Assembly (NCBI RefSeq): GCF_007273535.1
Contig: NZ_RIBP01000004.1
Location: 3,324,001-3,388,000 of the forward strand
Source of the DNA: Niallia circulans
Lineage (GTDB): Bacteria > Bacillota > Bacilli > Bacillales > Cytobacillaceae
DNA length: 64,000 bases
Direction of reading: 5' to 3'
The notes beneath the pieces were generated by a model. The model was not told the DNA's origin. It saw only the letters and a list, made by a program, of their open reading frames with translations, and made no database searches. Positions 44,839 through 52,903 of the stretch are shown here, piece by piece. The position numbers and the translations under genes were made by a program. Every line of letters starts with the position of its first letter. Position 1 is the stretch's first letter.

Positions 44839-45409
44839 TGGTTTGTGCCCTCCAACCATTAAAATCTTTTTTTATTAAAGAGTACATATACAGGTCGTCC
44901 ATTTTTCCGCTCGTAAATTCATAGCTTCTCAGCAAGCCTTCACACAAAAACCGATGCTTTTTGAGCAAGCTTTGTGACGACAAGTTGGGCGGTTCAATCA
45001 GTGCTTGAATTCTTTCAAGTCCCATATGCTCAAAGCCGTATTGTACGACTACCTTTAAAGCTTCACTTGCCAAGCCCTGTCCCCAATAATTCTTATGCAG
45101 CTCATAGCCGATTTCTGTCCGAAAATGACGCTTATCCCAATTCAAAAATCCGCAGCTGCCAAGCACCTTTCCATTTTCTTTTAGTGTAATTCCCCATCTT
45201 ATGCCCGTTTGCTTCATTCGGATTGACTTATACCATTCGACTTCCTTCCGCACTTCCTCAAGTGACTGAAAAGGCTCCATTCCATAATATTTCATGACAT
45301 CCTTGTCAGAAAGATACTCGAAAATATCTAATGCATCTTCATTTTGGATTTCTCTTAACAGTAACCGTTCTGTTTGCAGGACAGGAAAATCATTTTGCTT
45401 GGAGTACAA
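44831..45409 (-). CDS. RimJ/RimL-type GNAT acetyltransferase
   Basis: A GNAT domain of about 192 residues begins LQTERLLLREIQNEDALDIF, typical of RimJ/RimL-like N-terminal protein acetylases. IGYELHKNYWGQGLASEALK is the acetyl-CoA loop. I chose TTG at 45409, with GGAGGGGG directly upstream; the ATG at 45424 would place that site inside the gene. It is co-transcribed with the VOC gene. Confidence 0.87.
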   Translation of the reverse strand: MYSKQNDFPVLQTERLLLREIQNEDALDIFEYLSDKDVMKYYGMEPFQSLEEVRKEVEWYKSIRMKQTGIRWGITLKENGKVLGSCGFLNWDKRHFRTEIGYELHKNYWGQGLASEALKVVVQYGFEHMGLERIQALIEPPNLSSQSLLKKHRFLCEGLLRSYEFTSGKMDDLYMYSLIKKDFNGWRAQTND

Positions 45410-45438
45410 ATTGTCCCCCTCCATTCCTGAAAATAACC

Positions 45439-45744
45439 TTATTTATTTAAATCCATAAATATTGGAGCAACCTTACATGGCGAAATCTCAATCCTTTGCC
45501 ATACATTGCCTGTCACATAAGGTTCTTCCTTAAGCCACTCATCAAGCGCTTCTTTTGATGGATAGTCTACTACCATCATCGAACCAATCATTTTTTCTGT
45601 ATCATCTAACAGGGCAGCGCCGTATAAATGATTGCCCTCATCAAATCGTTTCTCAACCGACTTTAAATGCTCTGCTCGTGCACCCAATCTCCTTTCCAAT
45701 GCAAAATCATCCGTACCGTCATATGCTGTTACAACAAACTGCAT
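45439..45744 (-). CDS. YciI family protein
   Basis: The 101-residue protein matches YciI-like dimeric alpha-beta barrel proteins: MQFVVTAYDGTDDFALERRL at the start and GSMMVVDYPSKEALDEWLKE in the middle. It may be a small dehydratase or isomerase, but the activity is unknown. AAAGGGG precedes the ATG. It lies 29 bp upstream of the GNAT gene and may be co-transcribed with it. Confidence 0.88.
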   Translation of the reverse strand: MQFVVTAYDGTDDFALERRLGARAEHLKSVEKRFDEGNHLYGAALLDDTEKMIGSMMVVDYPSKEALDEWLKEEPYVTGNVWQRIEISPCKVAPIFMDLNK

Positions 45745-45799
45745 AATTATTTCCCCTTTTATTCCATAATGTATATTCCCTTATATTGCTTCGACGAAA

Positions 45800-45829
45800 A
45801 AAGCACTTTTCCTTCTGGAAAAGTGCTTT
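45800..45829 (-). terminator. vmlR terminator
   Basis: A perfect 13-bp stem with a 4-base loop lies just after the vmlR stop, with T residues following on the minus strand. Confidence 0.88.
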
Positions 45830-45845
45830 AGCTTACAGATATATA

Positions 45846-47480
45846 TTAGTTGGACAGCTCTTTCAGCTTTTGTGTTAGTTCATTGAATTTAGCATCAAGC
45901 ACCGCATATTCTTTATCTTGTGGCAACATAAAGCTGAGCCTTCCTAAAATCTCTTGTCTTTCTGTTTCAAGCTTTAGCCTCAGCTCTTTTTTGTCATCTC
46001 TTGTAGGTGCATGACTTTGCCATTGTTTGCGAATTCCTGTATCTGTTATCACTAATTGGCTAGTTGTTGTTTTCTCAAGGAAATAGCGATCATGGGACAC
46101 GATAAGTAACGTTCCATTATATTGAGCCAACGTCTCCTCCAGCTGCTCACGCGAAGCAAGGTCAAGGTGATTGGTAGGTTCATCCAACAGTAAGACGTCC
46201 TTATCATCTAGTATATAGGCCATTAACTTGCATTTGACACGCTCCCCCATACTCATTGACTCAATCGGTTCCCTCCATTGAGCTGCCGTGAATCCCAAAT
46301 GCTTCATTAACGTCTGAACCCTTCCTCTCTCTTCGAAGGTTTCCTTATAAAATAGCTGCTCTGGTGTTGAATCAAGTGGCAAATCAAATACCTCCTGTGA
46401 TAAATAGCCAATATTGGCTGCAGGTGACATCCAAATATCCCCTTTTCCAACAACACTTCCGGCAATCATTTTCAACAATGTAGACTTACCGCTGCCATTT
46501 GCACCTGTCAGGGCAATTCTTTCTCCATGTTTTATCGTAAAATGTACATCCTTAAACAAGGTCCGTTCACCAAATGATTTCGTCAGCCCTTTCACTTCTA
46601 AAAACCGTTTGCCAACCTTATTGCTTGCTGTTATGGAAAACTGAACAGAATGCTCCTCTGTAACAGGCTCCACGTTACGCTTTGCGAGTTCCTTTTCTAA
46701 TCGTTTTTGTTTTGATTTTACTTGAGCATCCATCCGCTTTGCTTTAACACGATAGTATTCTTTCATGCCTTCTTTTTTTGTTGACTGTGCATGAGCTTTT
46801 TGTGACCATGTATTCAACTCTTTTATTTGACCTTGAATTTGTTCTGTCAATTTTTGCTGTTTTTCATATTCTCGTTGCTGCACCAACCTTTTCGCATTGC
46901 GGGCCTTCATAAAGTCAGAATAATTCCCCTTATGCTCTATAAGCTTCTTATCCTCAATTGCCCAGATTTTTGAGGCAACGGCATCAAGAAAATAGCGGTC
47001 GTGGGACACTAAAATTATCGTTCCTTTATATTCCTTTATCTGTTTCTGCAGTAAATCAAGACTTTGGCTGTCAAGGTGATTCGTCGGTTCGTCTAACAGC
47101 AGGAGATCAGCTCCAGTCGCAAAGCCTTGTGCAAGCCTGACTTTTAATTTTTCACCGCCGCTTAAATATTCATACGGTAAAACTGGCACAGACCATTTTT
47201 CAAGAAGCCTTGTTACATCGACTGATTTGTTTGCAGAGATATGTGTTTTTGCCTCTTGGATGACAATGGCAATATCCAAGCCTTGATTAAGCCACTGTAT
47301 TTGCCCGTCAGTAGGCTCTACATCCCCGTTTAATAAGTGGAGCAGCGTTGACTTACCAGCACCATTATTGCCGATAATTCCTACGACATCCTCTTCCTGC
47401 ACTGATGCTGTTACCTTGTCAAACAGGAGCTGATCTGCCACCTCATATTTGATATTATGCAATTTCATTAATTCTTTCAT
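45846..47480 (-). CDS. vmlR: ABC-F ribosomal protection protein (VmlR-type)
   Basis: The 544-residue protein has two ABC ATPase domains (Walker A GNNGAGKST near 38 and GANGSGKST near 330) and two LSGGE/MSMGE signatures. Two LLLDEPTNHLD Walker B motifs and a charged inter-domain linker (WSQKAHAQSTKKEGMKEYYR) complete the layout. It has no membrane domain. The sequence closely follows B. subtilis VmlR, which displaces lincosamides, streptogramin A and pleuromutilins from the ribosome. GAGGGATTG precedes the ATG. An attenuator leader lies directly upstream (47511-47690), as expected for drug-inducible expression. Confidence 0.92.
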   Translation of the reverse strand: MKELMKLHNIKYEVADQLLFDKVTASVQEEDVVGIIGNNGAGKSTLLHLLNGDVEPTDGQIQWLNQGLDIAIVIQEAKTHISANKSVDVTRLLEKWSVPVLPYEYLSGGEKLKVRLAQGFATGADLLLLDEPTNHLDSQSLDLLQKQIKEYKGTIILVSHDRYFLDAVASKIWAIEDKKLIEHKGNYSDFMKARNAKRLVQQREYEKQQKLTEQIQGQIKELNTWSQKAHAQSTKKEGMKEYYRVKAKRMDAQVKSKQKRLEKELAKRNVEPVTEEHSVQFSITASNKVGKRFLEVKGLTKSFGERTLFKDVHFTIKHGERIALTGANGSGKSTLLKMIAGSVVGKGDIWMSPAANIGYLSQEVFDLPLDSTPEQLFYKETFEERGRVQTLMKHLGFTAAQWREPIESMSMGERVKCKLMAYILDDKDVLLLDEPTNHLDLASREQLEETLAQYNGTLLIVSHDRYFLEKTTTSQLVITDTGIRKQWQSHAPTRDDKKELRLKLETERQEILGRLSFMLPQDKEYAVLDAKFNELTQKLKELSN

Positions 47481-47510
47481 ATAATCAATCCCTCATTTCA
47501 CAGGGAGGAC

Positions 47511-47545
47511 AAAAAAATCCTCCCAAAATAAATTTTGGAAGGATT
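47511..47545 (-). terminator. Attenuator terminator in the vmlR leader
   Basis: On the minus strand AATCCTTCCAAAA pairs with TTTTGGGAGGATT (one wobble) and is followed by T7, 31 bases before the vmlR start. Its left arm overlaps the segment CTAATCC that can pair with an upstream GGATTAG (plus-strand 47608-47614). The terminator and antiterminator are therefore mutually exclusive. Confidence 0.85.
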
Positions 47546-47623
47546 AGCCGGACATTTTAAGCATCATAAATAAGCTGTCTAAAACAGCTATATAGAAAAT
47601 GGGCAGACTAATCCTACTTTAGT

Positions 47624-47686
47624 TTAATTTGCATTATGCATTTCAACTGAAAAAATAAGATTAGTTATCCATCGGCCACCCATCAT
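47624..47686 (-). CDS. vmlR leader peptide ORF
   Basis: A 20-codon ORF (MMGGRWITNLIFSVEMHNAN) begins at 47686 after AGAAAGG and ends before the antiterminator. Codons 8-10 (ACT AAT CTT) contain ACTAATC, which can pair with GATTAGT in the antiterminator's 5' arm. A ribosome stalled by drug in this ORF would free that arm and prevent termination. Confidence 0.7.
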   Translation of the reverse strand: MMGGRWITNLIFSVEMHNAN

Positions 47687-47797
47687 CCTTTCTGCTTTTG
47701 TAATATAAGTGTAGCATAACCTCTTTTTAGGATGCAATGGGCAATTCCGCAAAACAGGATAGGGTCCTCAATTAATAACAGTATTATCAAGCTGTCG

Positions 47798-49003
47798 TTA
47801 ATTCTTTTCCCATTCTTCCCGCAGCAAACCCATACGAATCGAATCATAGTATATACCATTATAGTAACGGCATTTTCTTAATCGTGCTTCGAGCTGCATT
47901 CCAAGCTTTTTCCCGACCTTCATCATACGCCTATTGCCTGACCAAGTCGTAAAGCCGACTCTTACAAGTGGAAGTGTTTGAAATAGATGGTTTATCCACA
48001 GCTTCAGTGCCTTTGTACCATATCCACCGCTCCAAAACTTTGAATCATATATGACGATTCCCATTTCAAGCCAGTTTGATGGCTTATGCTCCCAATAATA
48101 GCTGACAGATCCGATAAGCTTTCCATCTGTCTCTATCGCCCAAAAATCATCTTGATAAAGATACTTGTCTTTTTGCTTTTGAAAGTCATTCCACGAAATG
48201 GCCTGATGCTCGTAATAAGGAGCATCCCATTTTTTCCAATCCGGACTTTCCTCTTTATATGTCATTTTCCAAAGAGGATAGAGGTCGTTTTTCGTTATCT
48301 GTCTAATAAGCACGTTTGCTTCTTTATAAGACACAACACGGCTTGGAGTTTCCCCAAGCAAAATTCTCTCTAAGTCTTGCACACTATTTGCAAGAAATGT
48401 GGGACTGAACGCAGTTAATTCTTCTCTTGCACCATATCCATATGTAACAGCTATTGAATCTATGTCCGTGTTATTTGCACCTATTAAATCATACTTCCTG
48501 TCACCAATCATAATAAAGTCTTGCAGTGAAAAGTCCTTGTAGAGCTTAAGTATGTATTCAATAATCTCTGTTTTTTCTGACCTTGTCCCATCTTGATTAC
48601 TTCCGACAATGACATCAAAATAGGAAGTAATGTTAAAATATTCCGCTGTTTTTTCTGCAAATGCTGTCCATTTAGATGTAGCTATCGCAAGAATACAGCC
48701 TTGGTCCTTTAATTTTTGGAGCAAGCCTGTCATTTCTGGATAAAGCAAATTTTCATACATGCCAGTCTCTTTATATCTTTCTCTGTAAAAATCTATCCCC
48801 TTTTGAATTGTTTCCTCATCAAATCCATAAAAATCAGCAAAAGACACATGCAAAGGTGGGCCAATAAAGCATTCTAAATCATCCAAATCCAGCACTTGTC
48901 TATTAAGCATGCTCAACGCATATTGCACCGATTTCGTAATACCAATCTTAGGATCTGAGAGTGTCCCATCTAAATCAAACAATATGACCTTATATGAACT
49001 CAT
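47798..49003 (-). CDS. HAD phosphatase-GNAT acetyltransferase fusion
   Basis: The 401-residue protein joins two enzymes. Residues 1 to about 215 form a phosphoglycolate phosphatase-like HAD domain (VILFDLDGTLSDPKIGITKS, IATSKWTAF, then IGDRKYDLIGANNT). Residues about 225-401 form a RimJ/RimL-like GNAT domain (VLIRQITKNDLYPLWKMTYK, then SKFWSGGYGTKALKLW). The join is continuous in one frame with no stop or start between. GGGGAGAGG precedes the ATG. The fusion suggests that the two activities act in one pathway, possibly detoxification, but the substrate is not visible. Confidence 0.88.
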   Translation of the reverse strand: MSSYKVILFDLDGTLSDPKIGITKSVQYALSMLNRQVLDLDDLECFIGPPLHVSFADFYGFDEETIQKGIDFYRERYKETGMYENLLYPEMTGLLQKLKDQGCILAIATSKWTAFAEKTAEYFNITSYFDVIVGSNQDGTRSEKTEIIEYILKLYKDFSLQDFIMIGDRKYDLIGANNTDIDSIAVTYGYGAREELTAFSPTFLANSVQDLERILLGETPSRVVSYKEANVLIRQITKNDLYPLWKMTYKEESPDWKKWDAPYYEHQAISWNDFQKQKDKYLYQDDFWAIETDGKLIGSVSYYWEHKPSNWLEMGIVIYDSKFWSGGYGTKALKLWINHLFQTLPLVRVGFTTWSGNRRMMKVGKKLGMQLEARLRKCRYYNGIYYDSIRMGLLREEWEKN

Positions 49004-49120
49004 AAGGTATCCTCTCCCCTTCTAGTAACCATTCATATATATAAATGTAATAGTAGTAAGAAATTTCAAAAATCTTTTTAAACAACATTTCTGTTTTTAA
49101 ATTATAATCAATATACAACT

Positions 49121-49294
49121 CTACTCTTTTCTTCTGTCAACCAGCTCTTTATAGATAAAAACTAGCATCACAAATATAGCTACTGTTAACATGCCATGAA
49201 AATCATATCGTAAAACTTCTGCCACATACGGAATTGCGGGAACGACAAAAGCTACTAGTAAGCTTATTAAGACTGCTAAGACAACCTTATTCAT
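49121..49294 (-). CDS. Small two-helix membrane protein
   Basis: The 57-residue protein (MNKVVLAVLISLLVAFVVPA, then FHGMLTVAIFVMLVFIYKEL) has two membrane helices and a basic tail, DRRKE. AGGAG lies 9 bases upstream of the ATG at 49294. Family unknown; it stands alone between two larger genes. Confidence 0.65.
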   Translation of the reverse strand: MNKVVLAVLISLLVAFVVPAIPYVAEVLRYDFHGMLTVAIFVMLVFIYKELVDRRKE

Positions 49295-49454
49295 GATAAA
49301 CGACTCCTAAATTTATTATAAGTAAATCTTTAATTCTATCATATTCTCTTTTGGTAATTTGTGTAAATAAAAATTTGCATCTACCGAAATCTGAATAGTG
49401 CTTAGTTCATGAAAAATACAAAACGCTGCTTCATTTAACAGCGTTTTTGCACAA

Positions 49455-49895
49455 TTATCCAAGTACTAATGACGCTCTCAAATCATGAATACCGTGCTCC
49501 AAATAGGCTTTTAGGCATGTGAGGGTATAGACCCAGCCTTCTTTTTGGTTGAGCAGCTTTTCAACTAGCAGGGGATCATCTTCTTTAAAACCTGATTCTT
49601 TCACTTCCATAACTGTTTTCGAGTTATGCTCTTTAAGTGTGATGGAAACGATTGTTTCTTCGTGCTTTTCACCCCATGCGAACACGATTTTCTCCTTTTC
49701 TGCTACTTCCATTATACGAATAGCAACTTCTGCCTGATACTCATCGTATCTCAATAGTACTGTGTTTCCTTCTGTCCACTTTTCGGAACTAGAACTAAAC
49801 CAGTAGTTACCAATCTGTTCTGGATTTATAAGCGCTACAAACACTTTCTCAGCAGGTTTGCTTATTTGCAGCTTAACCGTGACTTCTGTTAACAC
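49455..49895 (-). CDS. SRPBCC/AHSA1-type protein
   Basis: The 146-residue protein has the START-like fold of AHSA1 proteins (TVKLQISKPAEKVFVALINP at the start and WVYTLTCLKAYLEHGIHDLR at the end). It may bind a hydrophobic ligand or a chaperone. The start is GTG, with AAGGAGGGGG 7 bases upstream. Confidence 0.88.
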   Translation of the reverse strand: MLTEVTVKLQISKPAEKVFVALINPEQIGNYWFSSSSEKWTEGNTVLLRYDEYQAEVAIRIMEVAEKEKIVFAWGEKHEETIVSITLKEHNSKTVMEVKESGFKEDDPLLVEKLLNQKEGWVYTLTCLKAYLEHGIHDLRASLVLG

Positions 49896-49970
49896 TTTAA
49901 CGCCCCCTCCTTGTTTTTAGCTATCATATCATAGGCATAAAGCTAAACCAAACTACCCTTTTAAAGTAAA

Positions 49971-50005
49971 TAAAAGAGAGTACATCATGTCGATGTACTC
50001 TTTTC
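49971..50005. terminator. corA terminator
   Basis: GAGTACATC and GATGTACTC form a perfect 9-bp stem, extended by A- and T-rich flanks, just after the corA-like stop codon. Confidence 0.8.
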
Positions 50006-50011
50006 GATTTA

Positions 50012-50950
50012 TTAAAATAATCGTTTTCTCCGTAAGACAATCGCTGTCAGGCAGGACAAAACAAATGAAATTGCTAACGCTACAAAAAAAGCATGCTTAT
50101 ATTCTTGAAATGGTATGTTAACATTCATTCCATAAAAGCTTGCGACTATTGTTGGAAGGGAAAGGACTATTGTAACAGATGTTAAGAATTTCATAACCAT
50201 GCTGACATTATTCGAAATAATCGACGCAAATGCGTCCATCATACCGCTTAAAATTGACGCATGTGTTTGAGCCATCTCTATCGCCTGCTGATTTTCAATA
50301 ATAACATCCTCCAGCAAATCTTGATCATCTTCGTACATTTTTAAAAATCTGGTATTCATCATCTTATTCATGACAATATTATTCGATTTAAGTGATGTTG
50401 TAAAATAAACAAGACTTTTTTGTAGATGAAGAAGAGAAAACAGCTCCTTGTTTTTCATTGATTGCAGAAGCTGGTCTTCAATTGTGTCAATCTTTTTACT
50501 GATTTGTTTAAGATATTTCAAATAAGACGTAGACATGCTATACAGTATTTGGAATGCAAATCTTGTTCTTTTATACGTAAAGAAATCCTTAACTTTTCCT
50601 TGGGAAAAAGCATGAAAAATCGGATTATCCTTGAGACAAATTGTCACAAAACAATTTTTGGCAATGATAATTCCTAAAGGAATTGTATCATACGTTGGTT
50701 TTTTCTTATCATCAAAGGTTACGGATGGAATGTTGACAATTATTAAAATATCATCGCCATCTTTTTCTATCCTTGAACGTTCCTCTTCATCCAAAGAATC
50801 CTTTAAAAATTCAATTGGAATATCAAGCTCTGCTGCAATGTACTGAATCTCCTGCTCTTTTGGAGCAACTAGATTAATCCAGCAGCCGCTCGTAATTTTA
50901 TTCGTTTCTTTAAGTACTCCTTCTTCGTTAGAAAGATAAATATTTAACAT
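50012..50950 (-). CDS. corA: CorA family Mg2+ channel (YfjQ-like)
   Basis: The 312-residue protein is a CorA-type divalent cation channel. It has a large cytosolic domain with a long stalk helix and two C-terminal membrane helices. The signature GMN is in VASFYGMNVNIPFQ near residue 273, between the helices. I chose the ATG at 50950, with GAGGAGG 7 bases upstream; the longer frame to 51013 lies inside the regulatory leader. The overall sequence resembles B. subtilis YfjQ. Its ribosome-binding site can be sequestered by the leader (50957-51101). Confidence 0.92.
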   Translation of the reverse strand: MLNIYLSNEEGVLKETNKITSGCWINLVAPKEQEIQYIAAELDIPIEFLKDSLDEEERSRIEKDGDDILIIVNIPSVTFDDKKKPTYDTIPLGIIIAKNCFVTICLKDNPIFHAFSQGKVKDFFTYKRTRFAFQILYSMSTSYLKYLKQISKKIDTIEDQLLQSMKNKELFSLLHLQKSLVYFTTSLKSNNIVMNKMMNTRFLKMYEDDQDLLEDVIIENQQAIEMAQTHASILSGMMDAFASIISNNVSMVMKFLTSVTIVLSLPTIVASFYGMNVNIPFQEYKHAFFVALAISFVLSCLTAIVLRRKRLF

Positions 50951-50956
50951 GGTAAA

Positions 50957-51054
50957 ACCTCCTCTTATTGTGAGGAAGTCAAATGCGTTGCCATAAACAA
51001 GCTGAATTTTCACTCGTATTCAAAATTAAACGGAATGACTCCTTATTGACTTCC
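50957..51054 (-). promoter_or_regulatory. Switchable secondary structure in the corA leader
   Basis: On the minus-strand RNA, CUUCCUC (50972-50978) can pair with the SD sequence GAGGAGG (50958-50964), giving 7 pairs including one G-U, and would hide it. The same region as UUGACUUCC (50974-50982) is perfectly complementary over 9 bases to GGAAGUCAA (51046-51054) inside the leader ORF. The two pairings exclude each other. Confidence 0.6.
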
Positions 51055-51101
51055 CCCTGTCTCGACTCGGGCTCAGGTTCACTGCAATAATGACTACTCA
51101 T
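50979..51101 (-). CDS. corA leader peptide ORF with Glu-Pro repeat
   Basis: A 40-codon ORF starts at ATG 51101, with AAAGGAG 10 bases upstream, and ends 28 bases before the corA start. The peptide begins MSSHYCSEPEPESRQGEV; residues 8-12 alternate Glu and Pro. Such acidic-proline stretches destabilise ribosomes at low Mg2+ in the E. coli MgtL leader. The codons right after it form the GGAAGUCAA switch segment, and the stop codon lies in its partner segment. Confidence 0.65.
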   Translation of the reverse strand: MSSHYCSEPEPESRQGEVNKESFRLILNTSENSACLWQRI

Positions 51102-51143
51102 AAAAATTCAACTCCTTTGGTTTCTGTTTTAAAACACTATTAC

Positions 51144-51171
51144 ATTTTACTTGAATTCTTTATTTTTGCAA
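51144..51171 (-). promoter_or_regulatory. Putative promoter of the corA leader
   Basis: Read on the minus strand, TTGCAA (51166-51171) and TAAAAT (51144-51149) are spaced by 16 bases, about 35-40 bases upstream of the leader ORF. It fits a sigma-A promoter. Confidence 0.5.
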
Positions 51172-51343
51172 CTAAACTAGCAAACTTTTTGAAAAATTTA
51201 TAAAACCAATTTATTAGTCTGATTCTTTCCCAAATTAGCAAATCCATATTCCTAATTACCGCCACATCATTGAATGAATTCCAGAGACCTTTTTCCTGTG
51301 GCCGTACAATATTATTATTTACTGTCTTTAACAAACGCTATAT

Positions 51344-51682
51344 TTAAAAAGCAATTCCTAAAGAGCAGCCTAACGGAGTCCAAATAAACTGCATGGTTTC
51401 TATATATTCAGGTCGTATAAAGAGGTCTAACAAAAAGGAAAACAAAGTTAAGATCATAAACCATTTTATAAATTTAATTGTCCTATTCCTAATTTCCACC
51501 TTGCCTGCTTTTTTCCAATAAAAGAAAGATAGTACCAAAAGATATAACACATACAGGAATAAAAATAAAAGATACCCATACAAAACTACATGTGAATTAT
51601 TTTCCACAAAAACTAGCACCGTTGCTATCACAAACAACACAAATAAGAGCCTATTTAACCAAACAATCTTTTGCACTAACAT
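51344..51682 (-). CDS. Membrane protein of unknown function
   Basis: The 112-residue protein has three to four hydrophobic helices (LNRLLFVLFVIATVLVF, YGYLLFLFLYVLYLLVL, FIKWFMILTLFSFLLDL) and no soluble domain. AAGGAGT precedes the ATG. No family recognised. Confidence 0.65.
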   Translation of the reverse strand: MLVQKIVWLNRLLFVLFVIATVLVFVENNSHVVLYGYLLFLFLYVLYLLVLSFFYWKKAGKVEIRNRTIKFIKWFMILTLFSFLLDLFIRPEYIETMQFIWTPLGCSLGIAF

Positions 51683-51795
51683 TTACTCCTTAACCATTTA
51701 TACTGAAAAATCTCGTATACCTTAAATACAATCTGTCAAAGAAAGTTAATCGTCACTGCCCTCCTCCAGAAACCAGGGAATTTCTGTTTCAAAGT

Positions 51796-52193
51796 TCAAC
51801 TGAATTCAGGCTTTGAAAAGCTCTCTGGTACCTGATTATTTTCCTTCGATAAACAAAATGCCAATTTATCGAGCGTATATGTATGATGGTCCTGCCAGTT
51901 TGTCATTGTACAAGTTTCACCTGTTAGGATCCTGCCGACAACATGATAAAACCCAATATACTGGTGATTATTATCCGCTTCGGTTGGAAAATGAGAAAGC
52001 ATAACAGGTTTTTCTGGCATAATGCCTAGTTTCGTAAAAAAGGAAGTTTGTCCATCTTCCAAGCTTAAGACTGTCGATGCAAATTTCGACAATAAGAGCA
52101 AGCACATATCTCTATTTCATTACGATAATATTCGGCCGTTTTCTCCACATCGACTTCCAAAAGCCAATTCTTTATTACTATTTTTTTCAACAT
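51796..52193 (-). pseudogene. Conserved hypothetical protein, one frameshift
   Basis: From ATG 52193 the frame reads MLKKIVIKNWLLEVDVEKTA, then EICACSYCRN. It is then broken near 52092, where one extra T in a T run would continue it as FASTVLSLEDGQTSFFTKLG and onward to KPEFS at 51796. Restored, it would be about 132 residues with a CxC..C cluster and a GFYHVVG segment, a pattern I have seen in Bacillus proteins of unknown function. It may be a sequencing error or true decay. Confidence 0.65.
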
Positions 52194-52288
52194 TACTACC
52201 CTCTTTCACTATTTACGATACTAATTACCTATCGAAAACATACAACTTCCGTATATAACTGTAAACATTTCCCTTGAAAAAGAAATTA

Positions 52289-52318
52289 TTGACTAAAAAA
52301 CCGACCGGACGGTACAAT
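52289..52318 (+). promoter_or_regulatory. Promoter and operator of the tetR-SMR operon
   Basis: TTGACT (52289-52294) and TACAAT (52313-52318) form a promoter with an 18-base spacer. Within it ACCGACCGGACGGT (52300-52313) is symmetric at 12 of 14 positions, a likely TetR operator for autorepression. Confidence 0.65.
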
Positions 52319-52351
52319 AAATATACATATACATATTGGAGGAGACGCATT

Positions 52352-52903
52352 ATGGAATCAAAAGCAGATATGAAGCGCCATCTCATTATAGAAACAGCAA
52401 AAAGGCTTATTCATGAGCAAGGAATTACCAGCCTAACCCTTGACGCTGTTGCTAAAAAGGCAAGCATCAGTAAGGGCGGTCTTCTATATCACTATCCAAG
52501 TAAAGAAGCGTTAATGAAGGGAATTGCCATTGCTATTTTTGAAGATTTGGAGAATTGTATGGCAGAATACGCAGAGAAAGATCCAATTGAAGCAGGCAAA
52601 TGGACTAGAGCTATGATTGAAGTTACGAAGGATGACTTAGAACATAATGCAGAGCTGAACGTTGCCGTAATGGCTTCCTCCTTATTGGACGAAACGGTGG
52701 CGGAAAGTATCTCAAACAGCTACCAAAGGGCGTTGACAAAGCTTGATAATGATGGCATTTCTCCTGTCACAGCGTCTGTTATCCGCTTAGCACTTGATGG
52801 TCTTTATTATTCACAAATGCTCGGTGTTGCTCCATTGAATAACACAAGGCAGTACGCTGTTCTTGACCAGCTCATGCAGATGACACGTAAGGGGGAGATG
52901 TGA
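52352..52903 (+). CDS. TetR family repressor of the SMR efflux pair
   Basis: The 183-residue protein has an N-terminal TetR helix-turn-helix (ITSLTLDAVAKKASISKGGL, then LYHYPSKEALM) and a helical ligand-binding domain with a TetR_C-type end. I chose ATG at 52352, after GGAGG; the longer frame is rejected. Its stop codon overlaps the start of the first SMR gene, so it likely represses the whole operon and responds to a toxic cation or drug. Confidence 0.92.
   Translation: MESKADMKRHLIIETAKRLIHEQGITSLTLDAVAKKASISKGGLLYHYPSKEALMKGIAIAIFEDLENCMAEYAEKDPIEAGKWTRAMIEVTKDDLEHNAELNVAVMASSLLDETVAESISNSYQRALTKLDNDGISPVTASVIRLALDGLYYSQMLGVAPLNNTRQYAVLDQLMQMTRKGEM

Noticed and set aside
50951..51110. M-box (Mg2+ riboswitch) upstream of corA
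   Set aside because: None of the conserved M-box sequence blocks is present; a leader ORF with alternative pairings explains the region better.
51140..51334. 64-codon minus-strand frame upstream of the corA leader
   Set aside because: TTG start without a ribosome-binding site, and it overlaps the putative corA promoter.
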